A DNA stretch of 64,000 nucleotides from Adiantum capillus-veneris. Its lineage: Eukaryota; Streptophyta; Polypodiopsida; Polypodiales; Pteridaceae. The translations under genes were made by a program, and so were the position numbers. The notes beneath the pieces were generated by a model, which was given only the letters and a program-made list of their open reading frames with translations, ran no database searches and was not told the origin of the DNA. The stretch is from NCBI GenBank assembly GCA_014529385.2, contig CM043963.1, positions 67,197,912 to 67,261,911 of the forward strand, written 5' to 3'. This document shows, in pieces, positions 10,905-22,910 of the stretch (the stretch's first letter is position 1; each line of letters starts with the position of its first letter).

Positions 10905-12201
10905 GGGAGGGGGTATAGCGGCTTAGTACTTAGGCATCACAAAAGGATGGCGAATCCGCACACACTTCACACGTACACAAGCTCACTCCAAAACACAAGA
11001 CTAGGTGGTGATTCCGCACACCTCACATGGGCAAAACATTGCAAGAAAACATACTCACAAAAGCTCAATCTTTATTTAGAGAATAAGGCGATGAAATGGG
11101 GGGCATAGGGTAGGGGAAAGATAAGGGAGAGAGTGGTAGAGCACATGGATGATAGGTGGGAGCTGATGGCGAAGACTCGCACGAGGGTTATGGCCATCAT
11201 CCTTCATTTAGTTGCCCTTCATCTTCCATAGCCAAGGGTGTAGAGGTCATGCTCAAGACAAGCATGGTGATTGTGGTGATGGTGATGGTGTGGGTGTGTG
11301 TGTGTGCACTAGGCACACACAGTGCATAGTGTGTTCTTTGGTGATGTTGTGTGTTTTTGTGTGATGGTGACCCCTCTTTATATAGGGGAGGAGGGGGGGG
11401 AGAAATTCTAGAATTTAGAAATGAAGAAATCATTATCTACATAGGCCATGTGACTGTGGGTCCCACTTGTCTGGCTGTGTGTATATGTGCCAGAACAGCA
11501 GTCTCATGAGAGAGAGACTAAGAGAGAGAGATGGGTTGATGAAAAAAAAAGTGAGAGGTGACATGGAGAATAAAGTAATTACAAGAGGGGAGAGAGGGGA
11601 GTGTGTTCAGAGGTGAATCTATGTGCAGATGTGTGTGAACACAAGAAAAATCAGGTAACCACCGGGTGGGGATGGGTCTGTGGGCACCTTTTTCAGTGAA
11701 ACTGAGTGTGTGTGAGTGTGGGGGAGGTTATTTAGCTACAAGACAAGAGACATGGCGCCCTTTAGAGAGAGAGGGGGGTATTTGGGTCATGGGATATGAT
11801 AGGAGAGAGAAAGAGGGGGTGGGGTATACTATTTTGGAAGATAGGGTAAGTTGCATGTGAGTTAGGGTGCATTATTGGTGAGAGGTGGGGTAGCTTGAGG
11901 GGAGAGAGAAAGGAGAAAGGACAAGGGGAAGAGAGAGGGGGTTGACCTTTTGAGTGGAGGAGAGGAAAAGGGACACCCGGCGGGACAACAGTGAAGAAAA
12001 AGGAGGCAAGGTGGGGATGGGCTACCCCGCAGGCATGAGGTGGCCTATTTTACCTTTCTTATATATTTACATAATCATACTTTATTTTTTCCTTACTTTT
12101 TTCCAATGCTTTTTATCACTCCCTCCCTAAGAGGGGGTTTTCATGGGGTGGGGACGAGAGAAGAGGGGTATGGGAGCTTGGCTTGTGAAAAGCCCCCATC
12201 A
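10644..12201 (-). repeat. A1 5' LTR, 1558 bp
   Basis: Pair of 2953-4503 with about 15 substitutions and a 7-bp indel (extra CGAACCC-type repeat at its inner end). Contains the GA tract at 10865-10901 and the minus-strand TATA box at 11377-11384. Transcription of A1 would start within it and run leftward. Confidence 0.95.
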
Positions 12202-12223
12202 GCATTTGCAAACTACTAATGGG

Positions 12224-12225
<2 letters not shown>

Positions 12226-12271
<46 letters not shown>
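12226..12271. repeat. (TC)n microsatellite
   Basis: Follows the right flank of the A1 insertion (GGGATTC then TC repeats). The corresponding place in the 241-bp unit has GA on the same strand, so the dinucleotide run has the opposite polarity here. Confidence 0.95.
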
Positions 12272-12273
<2 letters not shown>

Positions 12274-12550
12274 GTTATCTCGATTCCCCCTTGATGTGGA
12301 TGCTTTCCATGCCTTGTTAGCAAGAGCATCAGGTAGGACCAACATCGTCTCAGAGCTGTACACCAATTTATACTGGGAAGACACCATCAGACAGACCTGT
12401 TGAACACGATCGGAGCCTACCAAGTTTTTGTGAGAGCCTGCTGAGGTTTTGCGAGTATAAACTACAATCACTTCCATTAATATTGCAATAAAATACATTT
12501 GTTGAAGTCAAGATCTTTTGTTCTTTGGGTGTGGTGTTTGCTCACGCGTG
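12272..12550. other. no gene seen
   Basis: Mixed-composition spacer without recognisable domain, LTR end or repeat partner in this window. Confidence 0.5.
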
Positions 12551-12585
12551 CGCACACACACACATATACCTAAATAAATAAATAA

Positions 12586-12616
<31 letters not shown>
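12551..12616. repeat. compound microsatellite (CA, AAAT, TA, GA)
   Basis: Successive short CA, AAAT-like, TA (12586-12606) and GA (12606-12616) runs immediately ahead of repeat R copy 2. Confidence 0.9.
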
Positions 12617-12830
12617 CCAATTGATAATGTAGTCACCATTAATGAAGGTGGTGAAAAAGGTATGAAGGACGGGGTGGTGGGCAACAATATGGTCGGCTTT
12701 GTGGTAGGTACGAACATGGCTGATCCGCAACCAATATAATAGTTGCCCAATAGAATAGTGCATCCACAATGTATAAACCTCATGTCTAATCTAGTGAGCA
12801 CCTCCAACTGCCCACACTTGGAACAATCCT
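12617..12830. repeat. dispersed repeat R, copy 2
   Basis: Matches 1978-2190 over its whole length with scattered substitutions (for example GGTGGGCAACAATATGGTCG is identical). Again placed directly after a GA run, in the same orientation. Confidence 0.8.
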
Positions 12831-13074
12831 TGTAATTTAATGAGTTGTTTATTAGAAAATGGGTGCGACGTGGACTTATGCAGAGGGCATCTAGCTAGCT
12901 TGAAGTCCACTTGTGTGCTAGAACCTTTTTGGAAAGCCCCTTCAATTAGGTCCACCTCAGCGTACCTGCATACACAAAGGTAGGCTCAATGGTGATCATT
13001 GCCCCACCAAGGAAAAACTACTTCCCTGCCTGCAGGTTAGGTTTACAGATAAGAATCCATAGCGGGAGTGGGGT
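12831..13074. other. no gene seen
   Basis: Single-copy-looking spacer with no signature I can name. Confidence 0.4.
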
Positions 13075-13099
13075 GGGGGGGGGGGGGGGGGGGGGGGGG

Positions 13100-13137
<38 letters not shown>
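13075..13137. repeat. poly-G (28) fused to (GA)n
   Basis: 28 consecutive G at 13075-13102 followed by GA repeats to 13137. G-quadruplex potential on the plus strand. Confidence 0.95.
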
Positions 13138-14149
<1,012 letters not shown>

Positions 14150-14965
14150 ATACTTGAATACTAATTCTGGTCATACTAGCGCCGACGCTGGAACTCGTAT
14201 AGCTGGCTCTGATAATATTGGTGCTGACATTGGTCATTGGAACTAGAAATGTTGGCTCCCTATAATACTGGTGCTGGACATTGGACATTGGACACTGGTG
14301 CAGCTGGCGCTGGAATGACCGCACCATTGACTCTCAAGACTCTGATGCTCGAGACACTCTATTACTGAACACTGGAAACACTGGTCATGGAACTGGAAAT
14401 GCTGGCTCCCGATAATACTGGTGCTGGACACTAGACATTGGTGCAGCTGGCACTAACACTGGTCACTAGTGCAGCTGGCACTAGAATGACCGCACCACTA
14501 ACTCTCGAGACTCTGATGCTCGAGACACTCTAATACTGAACACTAGAAACACTGGTCACGAAACTGGAAATGTTGGCTCCCAATAATGCTGGTGTTGGAC
14601 ACTGGACACTGGTGCAGCTGGCGTTGACACTATTCACTGGTGCAGCTGGCGCTGACACTGTTCACTGGTGCAGCTGGCGCTAGAATGACCGCACCACTGA
14701 CTCTCGAGACTCTCATGCTCGAGACACTCTAATACTGAACACTGGAATTACTGGTCAAGAAATTGGAAATGTTGGCTCTTGATAATACTGGTGATGGACA
14801 CTGGACACTGGTGCAGCTGGCATTGACATTGGTCACTGGTGCAGCTAGTGCTGGATTGACCGCACCACCACTGACTCTCGAGACTCTGAAACTGAAGACA
14901 CTAACACTATCGGAGACACCGAAATTGGCAGTACTGGGAGTGGTATTATTGGCTCTCGAAAGCCG
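14150..14965. repeat. degenerate tandem repeat, ~170-bp unit
   Basis: The block GAATGACCGCACCA recurs near 14314, 14482, 14684 and 14853 (last copy GATTGACCG), spacings about 168, 202 and 169. Around it the same order repeats: CTCTCGAGACTCTGATGCTC, GAACACTGGAAACACTGGTCA, GTTGGCTCCC, ATAATACTGGTGCTGGACA, GGTGCAGCTGGC. The longer spacing comes from an extra short internal unit (TTCACTGGTGCAGCTGGCGC). It is a minisatellite or small satellite, not coding. Confidence 0.85.
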
Positions 14966-15138
14966 CATCTGGCATGCATTAACTGTACAAATATCTTGTT
15001 AACAAGCCCTGAATACTGATCAAGGATCATGTAAGCTTCTATTAAGCTCAATGTGCATCTTCCTAGTATCTTTGTTAGCATGGGAGTGGAGCTGCATGAC
15101 ATCCACCCCCTTGGAACCTGCACAGCCTCCGGTCTGTG
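14966..15138. other. spacer, possibly 3' end of element E
   Basis: Adjoins the integrase end of element E. No LTR end or polypurine tract could be fixed. Confidence 0.3.
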
Positions 15139-16596
15139 TTAATTGTACTTAAGTATCATCAGACTTATCGTTTGATGCATACATAACATTATCTTCAGGA
15201 GGTTGATTTGTGTTAAATCTTCAATATTAATCTCACCTTCGCATTTCTTAAACAAATTAACTCGTTTTCCTACAATAGGCACTTTTAGCTCAGTACCATC
15301 CAACTCACATAGCTTATATGTTGCATTATCATAAACATGAAGAACTACATATGGTCCAAACCATCTTTTGCATAGTAGCGTACTGGTTCTCCAGGCTACT
15401 GTCATATACAAGGACCCAATCCCCATCTTTAATAGCATGTGGTTGTAGTCTATGCTTACCATCAAATGCTGCTTTATTCTTTAACCTTGCTTCTTTGAGC
15501 TTTACTTTAGCATGTTCAATATCTTCTTGACACCTTTCAAGTTGGCGAATGCGCAAAGCAAGAAAATTTTCTGTAGACATATCTTCTTCCCATGGCATTA
15601 TAGTCCAATAAATAACCGCTTATTTTGTAGGCATAATGGGGTTTTGTCCATACATTAACTCAAATGGCATAAAACCTGTAACAAAACTATGTGTAGTTCG
15701 ATCAACCCATAAAGAAAATGGTAGGAGTTTAGGCCAATTACCAATATGTCCCTGGCATGCCTTTGCTAAAGCTTTAACAATAGGCAGATGCCCTCTTTCA
15801 CTTTTTCCATTCCATTCTGGATTTTATGCTGTAGTGAGAGCTAGTTTAATGGCCATCTGCACAAAGAAATCACAAGCTTCATCTGCATCCAGCTCTCCCA
15901 TGTCAGTAGTAATTTTATCAACACATCCATACCTGGAAATAACATCCTCAAGCAAGAACTTGCATACAAAACTAGTGGCTTTGGTACACAAAGCTTTGCC
16001 TTCAACCTGGTTAGTAATATTTTCTCGGAAAAAAGAACAATATACCTCATTTTCCACACTCCTATTACCATTTTCATAAGGTCTACCACCCACTTGTACA
16101 GCATGACCAGTGGATAAGTGGGATGCAATCCATCTCAATGTCGCACATTAGAATACTCTTGGCATACTAGGCATGTCTCCACAAACTGAGTCACATCTTT
16201 ATACATACCTTTCCACCAGTGTAGATCCTTAATCTTGACAAAAGTTGCCCAGACTTCTCTGTGTCCAACCTATAAACTTTCATGAAATTCTTTGATAACC
16301 TACTGTTGAGTTCCTTTATCACAAACAACCTGTTCCGGTACACCTCCGGTTGCTTCCATAAATGTCCATCCTTCAGAAAATAGCCATAAGCCTTCTTTCT
16401 TGGTCCTTTTATACTCTTGATCCATCCACCCTTCATGCTCAGTAAGAGTGCTAAGGTAGCAACCGATCAAAATCCATTCTTCATCATAGAACTCCTCAGA
16501 AAGTACCTCAAAAATATGAGCAATATTACCACAATTTGCATGTAGATAAGAAGACATATAGAACTTCAAGCCAACATCATCACTCATGGTAAGCAT
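15139..16596 (-). pseudogene. E integrase
   Basis: Pieces in at least three frames. From the N-terminus: YFLKDGHLWKQ near 16400, the remains of the zinc module ending CLVC near 16160, the core with ISRYGCVDKITTDMGE near 15890-15960 (second Asp), NPEWNGKSERGH near 15800-15825 (catalytic Glu), LLPFSLWVDRTTHSFVTGF near 15700, then the C-terminal part (ENFLALRIRQLE, KRWFGPYVV). The first catalytic Asp region is too decayed to assign. Several stops and shifts make it non-functional. Confidence 0.8.
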
Positions 16597-17040
16597 CTCT
16601 TCTCATCTTCAAATATAGCCCTTGATAACATATCTGCAATAGGATTATCTCTATCTGTAATACGACAAAACTGAGGGCTAAGAAACTTAATATAAGCTAT
16701 CCATCATAGCATGGAAATGTCCGGAGTAGAGCACTTGGAAATCATCCCTATCAATGGCAAGCAATCTATCTCTACCGCGACTGAAGCTCCAATAAAATAT
16801 TCTTTAACAGACCTTAGAGCAGTAGCAACACCCCAAAGTTCTCTTTGAGCATGTGGGTAGCCTCTTTGGTGAGCATTGAGCACTTTTTTTCCAAATCAAA
16901 CCGCATACCTGTGCCATTCTTCATCATCCTGACCTATAGCCCATCCAATACCCGTCGCGCTAGTGTCAACTATTAAAATTACTGGCCTTCTAGATTTGTA
17001 GTTGGCTTTCCTCAAAGTAGGAGCCTCCAGAAGCATCTTC
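16597..17040 (-). pseudogene. E RNase H
   Basis: A readable RNase H: VILIVDTSATGIGWAIGQD with the first Asp, GYPHAQRELWG with the Glu, VEIDCLPLI with the second Asp, RDNPIADMLSRA with the last Asp. Two stop codons fall inside it (after RYAV and within MLWW region). It degrades the RNA strand of the RNA-DNA hybrid in active relatives. No long open frame covers it. Confidence 0.75.
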
Positions 17041-18140
17041 TTTAACTTCTTGATGGCTCGCTTGTGAACTTCTTCCCAACAAATCTTTTACCTTTTCTCA
17101 GCAGTTGATAAATCACTTCTGCAACATGAGCAAAATTTGGCAGCCAAATAAGATAGAATACACATACACCTAGAAGCCAACGAACTTCTGTAACCAAAGA
17201 GCACATTTCCTTCATCTTTTGAATAGCTTCAACTTTAGCCGAGCTTGGCCTTCTACCTTCTGGATTGCACATATGCCCAACAATTAGAACCTCTTTAGCA
17301 CCAAATTTCCCCCCCCCCCTGAAACTGTTAAGTTAACTTCTTCAAGCCTGGACAAAATAGCGTCATAGTCAGCAATATGTTGAGCAACAAACTGTCGGCA
17401 CCCCCTCTGATCTTTTACCTCATCTTTTGAGCCTCACCCACATGTTAGATCATCAATGAATGGCATAGTAACATGAGGGATAAAGTCCCTTAATACCTTA
17501 TTCACGTCATTCATCATATGAGCTGCAAAATTAGTAGCACCCTATGGCAGTGTGCACATCCTTACCAATCCACTAGGTGTACACATTGTAGTAAGATCCG
17601 TGCTCTCTAAAGATAACTGAAATTGATCATATCCAGAGTGAAGATCACCCATATATTAGATTGATCTACCTGCAAAGGCCTCATCAAATTCATCCACGAT
17701 TGGGCTAGTACCCACATTGCGGATTGTTAGCTTGTTAACTGGCTGCATGTCCTGTATGAACCTTAAAGCACCATTTTTATTTGGAATAGTGAACCATTGA
17801 TTGGAGTATGGCGCACATGATGGCTCCAAAATTCCCATTTGTATCTTCTCATTAAGCAAGTCGACAGGATTTGGCAAGTGAGCTTTAGGAACTGGAATGG
17901 GATGTAGGCTCCATGGCATGGTGAGGAACAATGAATATAACCATAGGTGAAACAACACTTGGATCCACACATCCAATCTCACTTGGCTCAAAAGAGAAAG
18001 CTTTACTGTGTTTTTCGAGCATACCTTGAAAGCACTTGATTTCCTCTTCGTTGAGAAAACCATCTTCTCCAACCTTCAACTGCTGCAATGTCTCCTTAGT
18101 GAATTTATGCCCAATGTTCTTTGGATCCTTGAGCATAGGC
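17041..18140 (-). pseudogene. E reverse transcriptase
   Basis: RT N-terminal motifs in the 18072-17656 frame: NEKIQMGILEPS, PYSNQWFTIPNKNG, LRFIQDMQPVNKLTIRN, VDEFDEAFAGRSI; then after a break GDLHSGYDQFQL, the palm with MPFIDDLTCG at about 17446-17465 (catalytic Asp pair present), and the C-terminal connection NPEGRRPSSAKVEAI...EVRWLLGVCVFY in 17272-17042. At least two frame changes and two stops. Preceded by 18136-17885, which carries the lead-in to RT. Confidence 0.82.
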
Positions 18141-18660
18141 TATCGAGAAGCTTCTTTGATCACCCTTTCACTTCCTTTTGGTAGAGGTGTAGCCACTGGC
18201 CTCACTTTCTTTGCAGTTGTCTTGTACTTTGTCTCTACCTGTGCTTCAAGTGCTTTACCCAAGTCATCTTCAATATGCATAAGTGCCTTGTATATGTCCA
18301 GCTCTTCATACATGTCCATTGAGTCCACTTTAACAACTTCAGTTCCACTTTGTAATTTTTTTTTCCCGATATCCTCAAGCTCTGACATAGTGTCAACATA
18401 AGAAATCTCTTTGAAGATTTTGGAAATCACATCATCTGGTTCAAGCACATCACATCCTTGCAATTCACTTTGAATACTTGAAACATATTGTTTCTCCCAC
18501 TTAGGTAAATCATTAAATTTATGTAAGATACTGAAACCTCAGATGTCAATCCCAAAAAACCCAACAAGAAGGTCTCTCTTTGCGAGAACTTCTCTCACTT
18601 GTGTCGCCATAGTCCTGCTTTATAGTGCCACCCCAAGAAAATCCTAAGCAAAATTGTGTT
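18140..18660 (-). pseudogene. E protease-RT linker
   Basis: Charged region (18463-18140, EDIGKKKLQSGTEVVKVDSMD) between protease and RT. No known domain; typical position of an unstructured linker in gypsy polyproteins. Confidence 0.5.
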
Positions 18661-19110
18661 ATTTGAACTCTTTGTGTATCTTTGGCATTGGAAAATCACA
18701 TAAATTGTCTTTGTTTCTGCCATGGTCAACACATATAGTCAAAAATTGAACCGCTTTCTTACCATCTCGGCTCCAAACCCTGGCATAGGTTGAGCCATCA
18801 TCTAGAACCTTGGTTTCCATTCGCACAGCCGTAATGTAGGGCTGTCCTAAAATCAATGGGTAGGAGGAATGTTCTTGTATAAAGAAGTTTTGCTCATCAA
18901 GACATCCCCAATAACTACCTTGACATTTGCACATGCACCATAACGATAGCCTAGAAGCATGTTGGCAACTCAAATCCACCACCGTGGTCCACATCAATAG
19001 GCCACTTCCCCTTTTGGTGCAAATTCTTCGCCATCAGATTGATTTTTGAATCATGGTCTATAAGGGCTAAGACAGGCTCCTCAATGTCGCCAAGCTTTAC
19101 CACAGTTTCA
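18659..19110 (-). pseudogene. E aspartic protease
   Basis: Active site reads LALIDHDSKINLMAK near 19030-19070 (retropepsin D-x-G position altered to D-H-D). After a frame change the C-terminal half is clear in 18997-18659: YPLILGQPYITAVRMETKVL and VQFLTICVDHGRN. Frame break at about 18960. Confidence 0.75.
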
Positions 19111-20720
19111 GTCGTTGCTCTTGCCCAATGAGTCCTTGAAAAGTGACTCTTGGATATTTCTTCGTCTTCCCCTTCATTAAAATGCATGTTTCTTACCTTG
19201 GGTACAATCGGGTTTGAAACCACGTCCACAAGCCTTGACTCTTCTTCTTTAAGATTTGCCAAATATTTTTCATAATCATCCAGAATTTCTTCAATGTGTT
19301 GAACCACTTGGCTCCTAACTGATTCTGGCTCTTTCTCACTTGGTATCTGTCGCTCCCTTTTAATAATTTTGATGATCTCCTCATGAAACTCGTGCTTGGT
19401 AATTCCTAAAATATCACCCAATGTGAGCTCCACTTTACTATTCAGGATACGCTCTTCAAAAACCTTGTTTAGATCTGTAGCCAATTCAATGTCATATTTA
19501 AGCTTATATGAAGGTCCCTTAAGCTTACCTTGATTTTTGTCCTTTGGAGCCTCCTCCATAACCACTTTAGGGGCGGCGGGCTTAGGAGTAGGCCTAGGCC
19601 CTTCCTCTTTCTTGTTGTTAGATCTCGTTGGACTTTTCGACATCCTAACAACCTCTTCATTCGTTTTTTGCTTCTGTTCCACCATAGCTTCACTAGATTG
19701 AGCTTGAGCAATATATGCATATATTGAAAGAGAATCTACTAGATCGGTTGACCCATTAGTTTCCCAAATTGAACTCCCTACCTATCGTAACTTTCCATAC
19801 ATTACCTTACTTGCTTCTGTTGTCTTTAATCATACGGCCACAATTGGCCCTTTGCACCTATGCCTTCATCAACTCCCTTACCCCACAAACATGTAGCCCA
19901 TATGTAGCTGCTTCCACAATAGCAACATTATGCTGTATTTCTTCCACTAGCTTCTTCATGCCGCCCTTGCCAAAGTTTAAGAGGAGCATCTCTCCTGCTG
20001 CCCTGAGATGAATCTTCTTGTCTTTCCAAAAAACCACATTCTTCATGTAAGCTTCATCAAACTCATCACACTCTTTCACATACCTATGCTCTTCACTATC
20101 ACACCACATGCATCGATTATCCCAATTTTTACGTGGTAGTTGCTACTACTTAGGTTCACAAGTAGACACCTTTGCAGTAGACCCTTCAAATTTAACAGTT
20201 TTGAATTTTAAATTAAGCTCTTGAATACCTTATACCATGTCATCAAGAACATGCCCCTCCACCTTGGGTAATGTAGAGGATGGCTTCTCCTTAGTTTCTT
20301 GTTCCACAACATCCATGACTTCTGCCACAATCAGCTTATCAACTCTCTTCTGCCGTTTCATTATCATGTTTACCTCTTTAGTGCCTATCTTCCAATTAGA
20401 CGTTAATCCTAGTTCACTTGTCGGATCCTCCAACAATTGTACTAAGCCTTTCTGAAGTTGTTGATCAACAGCTTGAATAACAATTCTACCTTTTGGTCCT
20501 TCATCGAACGTTGCTCTGCTGTAGATAACTGGTCAAATTTCTTTTCAAATTCCCACAACAGCTCTCAAGCAGACAAGTCCTTATTCATTTTTTGCACCCA
20601 CTTCACGAAGCTTTGTCTGGTCACCCTCTAAGAATCTTTGAGAAAATATTCCTCTTGCAGTGCCTTCTTGAAGTCCTGCCAATTTGGTCCTTGAGCCGCT
20701 TGAATTTCTTTAATCCGGGT
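19111..20720 (-). pseudogene. E Gag, 5'-truncated
   Basis: Helical, charged protein in several frames: GPNWQDFKKALQEEYF near 20650-20700, a zinc knuckle CMWCDSEEHRYVKEC near 20065-20115 (CX2CX4HX5C), then 19685-19111 with Lys/Glu-rich sequence. It is cut at 20720 by the outer LTR of the B/D array; more of it may lie at 61810-61997. Confidence 0.65.
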
Positions 20721-20862
20721 TGTCAAGACAAGGGTAGGAACAGTCACAGCCAAGGGCCAGGATGGACATGGAGTCAAGGGGGTCCCTATATTTAGCACGC
20801 CAAGGGTCTATAAAGGGCATGGCTGGGTGGAGATTAGCATGTTCAGTCCCCATGCCCTTTCA
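20721..20862 (+). repeat. outer LTR of B/D array, type III, 142 bp
   Basis: TGTCAAGACAAGGG ... CCCATGCCCTTTCA. Same length and layout as 61668-61809 (about 13 differences). TATA-like CTATAAAGG near 20808. Left flank CGGGT resembles right flank CGGGC of 61809. Confidence 0.8.
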
Positions 20863-20901
20863 CTTTCCCCCTAACGAAAACTCTTCTTAAGGGGGGAGTA
20901 A
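20863..20901 (+). other. remnant of B-type 3' tail and polypurine tract
   Basis: CGAAAACTCTTCTTAAGG then GGGGAGTAA is the conserved end of family B just before an LTR. Here it directly follows an LTR, so the whole interior of an element has been deleted. Confidence 0.8.
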
Positions 20902-21075
20902 TGTCAGGAAAAGGGTCTTGTAACCTAAGAACTAGGATGGTCATGGACTACGGCCAAGGGTCGGGCTAGACAGTGTGGACAGGGGATCCGTCTAGGGCAA
21001 GGGGCTAGGATCCTGCCTATATAATGGGAGGTTGGGAGGAGGATCTTCAGTCTAGTTTCCCCTAGTTCTTACGAT
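20902..21075 (+). repeat. LTR type I, 5' LTR of B1, 174 bp
   Basis: TGTCAGGAAAAGGG ... CCTAGTTCTTAC, next to the polypurine tract on its left and the tRNA-Met primer site on its right. TATA box CCTATATAATGG near 21016. It serves both the deleted element on its left and B1 on its right. Confidence 0.85.
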
Positions 21076-21076
21076 G

Positions 21077-21088
21077 GTATCAGAGCTT
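21077..21088 (+). promoter_or_regulatory. B1 primer binding site (initiator tRNA-Met)
   Basis: TGGTATCAGAGC, an exact match to the plant consensus, directly after the LTR. Confidence 0.93.
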
Positions 21089-21828
21089 AGGTTGGCTAGG
21101 AAGTCTCTCTTCTACTCTCTCTCTAGGCGTGGTCACTTTTTGCTCCTAAAATAGGGTCTTGAGGGGAGGTGTGGTGCACGAAAAACTGCGCGCTTGGGCT
21201 TGAAAGGAGCGTCCTGGGGAAGAAGGGGGATTCCAAGAGCTCATGGCTAAATATTGCCACTGCAAGCCGCACACAAGCTTCTCTCCCCTCGCGTTTCTCC
21301 TCCACGCTGCCTGCGTTTTTTCGTCACAAAAAATCATTTGTTTTCACATGCCAAGGCCAATTGACATTCGATTTTGAGCCTTGGACAGTCTTGGTGGCCC
21401 TTCCCACAAGCAAGGTGGCTCACAAGCAAGATCCTTCGTGTGCGAGGCAAGTAACAAGCCGTCTCGGCTTTCCATCGAGTCTCACGACTTATGGCTACGC
21501 TCATTTATTGCAGAAAATTCCAAAAACTTGCATAATTTCTACAATTGTGACAATTTCAATTGGCGTTCATGCAACATAATCGCCGAAGCTTTCAATATTC
21601 AAGCTTCTTGACAATGGTGACGCTTCAACCATCTACACTACATGATTTCAGTCGTCTTGTGAAGCCACAAGCGATTTTGCGGAGTTCGCTTTTTACACCG
21701 CTTGTGCAAATTCTTCTTTTTTCGACGGTCAGGTGCTACAATGCACAAGTGGAGTTACCTATACTTGGCAAGTGCTACCTACATCAGGTATTTTTTTCTG
21801 AGTACTTCTTTCACTGCATTGTGTCGCC
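21089..21828 (+). other. B1 leader
   Basis: 740 bp without a convincing gene; matches 41751-42586 of B3 throughout. Frames here are not conserved between the two copies. Confidence 0.7.
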
Positions 21829-22910
21829 ATGGATTCAGATATCAACATGATATTCGATTTTGAGCAAAGTACTCCTGATCCTGCCAATGATGGCTCGCGG
21901 TCGGATCCTCTCAAGGAGAGTACCCGTGACGCTACGGCAGGAGAAGATACTTATGAATTGCTTGATATTCAAGAATTTCGTGCAATTCACACACGCATGA
22001 CAATCATGGATGAAAATTTTAAGCCTTTAAATGAAAATGTTACTAAAATTTCCACATTAGTCATTCATTTAATGCAACAGCAGACTAAGAGTCCTGCTGA
22101 CACACACATGCATGAGCACGTTGGAACACAAGGGCAACGCCCAATTAATGAAACATTGCATACTCTCACTGCCAAAGAGGTAGATGACTTGTTAAAGAAC
22201 TTTAAACCACTAGTTTTCAAGGGCAAAGACCGAGACCTCAATAAGGATGTAGTGAACATCTTTCTCAGTAAATGGGATGGAATTCACGCCTTACGATGTA
22301 CTCCGGATGCAATCAAAGCTCTGCAAACGAGCTTAACTCTGTAAGGCAAGGCCTACAAATGGTGGATGTCTCTCAAGGAGAAGAACGTCATACCACAGAG
22401 TTGGGCAGCCTTTGAAGCAATGTTTAGAAAGGAATTTTTTCCTACAAACGAGGCCGATCGGAACTGGACCGCTTGGGACACATGTTCCATGCGCCAATAT
22501 CCATCACTCCTTGAATATATCTCTCACTATCGGGATGTCATCCTCAAGTTGGAAGGCTTGGATACCTTTCAACAAGTACGAGGGTTCATACGAGGTCTGA
22601 CTCTAAAACTTAAGAAGTATGTCAAGACCCAAGACCCTAAAACACTTGAGGAAGCCATAGTGAAAGCACATATTCATGATGACCCTGATGATAAGAAAAC
22701 ACATAATAGTAACGTGCCTGCTAGTATACATGGTAATACACGCACTCAGAATGGGCACAATAAAAGAAAATTTCTAGTTGCTAATTCAGATGCATCTAAA
22801 AAACCCAAGGGGTCCAGGGGTCCTCTCTCTCCTGAGGATTCTGATAAAGACAAGAAAGAGAAGCTATGTTTTTAATGCTTAGGAAGAGGCCATGGCAGAA
22901 AGTATTGTCC
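21829..22910 (+). pseudogene. B1 Gag
   Basis: Starts MDSDINMIFDFEQSTPD, the same start as B3. Retrotransposon gag domain at about residues 110-290 (NIFLSKWDGIHAL, YKWWMSLKEK, FPTNEADRNWTAWD, QQVRGFIRGLT), then a Lys-rich tail and zinc knuckle. Two stops: TAA at 22342-22344 where B3 has GAA, and TAA at 22873-22875 inside the knuckle (CF*CLGRGHGRKYC). Gag would form the particle and bind RNA. Confidence 0.87.

Larger units (their letters stand above)
2953..12201 (-). mobile_element. element A1: near-complete Tat-like Ty3/gypsy LTR retrotransposon
   Basis: 9.25-kb element on the minus strand. Order from its 5' end: LTR 10644-12201, primer site, leader with a small upstream frame, gag, protease, RT, RNase H, archaeal-type RNase H, integrase, polypurine tract, LTR 2953-4503. 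PR-RT-RH-IN is the Ty3/gypsy order; a second RNase H after the first is known for the Tat lineage. The flanks share GCAT (2949-2952 and 12202-12205), or GCATT if the boundary base is assigned to the host, which fits a target duplication. The two LTRs differ at about 15 positions by eye (roughly 1%), so the insertion is young. The main frame from 9526 to 4649 is one reading frame interrupted by four stops, plus one frameshift in gag, so this copy cannot make its proteins. Confidence 0.93.
15139..20720 (-). mobile_element. element E: decayed Ty3/gypsy element of a third lineage
   Basis: Minus-strand order gag, PR, RT, RNase H, IN identifies Ty3/gypsy. RT and integrase motifs (PYSNQWF, FIQDMQPVN, VDEFDEAFAGR, NGKSERGH, LWVDRTTHSF) differ clearly from both the Tat-like and the chromodomain families in this window. 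The protein is scattered over several frames with many stops. The 5' end (gag start, leader, LTR) is missing because the outer LTR of the B/D array begins at 20721 within its gag. No LTR was found on the 3' side. Confidence 0.82.

Noticed and set aside
21075-21090. TGGTATCAGAGC strings as possible tRNA gene ends
   Set aside because: No tRNA cloverleaf around them; all follow an LTR end, so they are primer binding sites.
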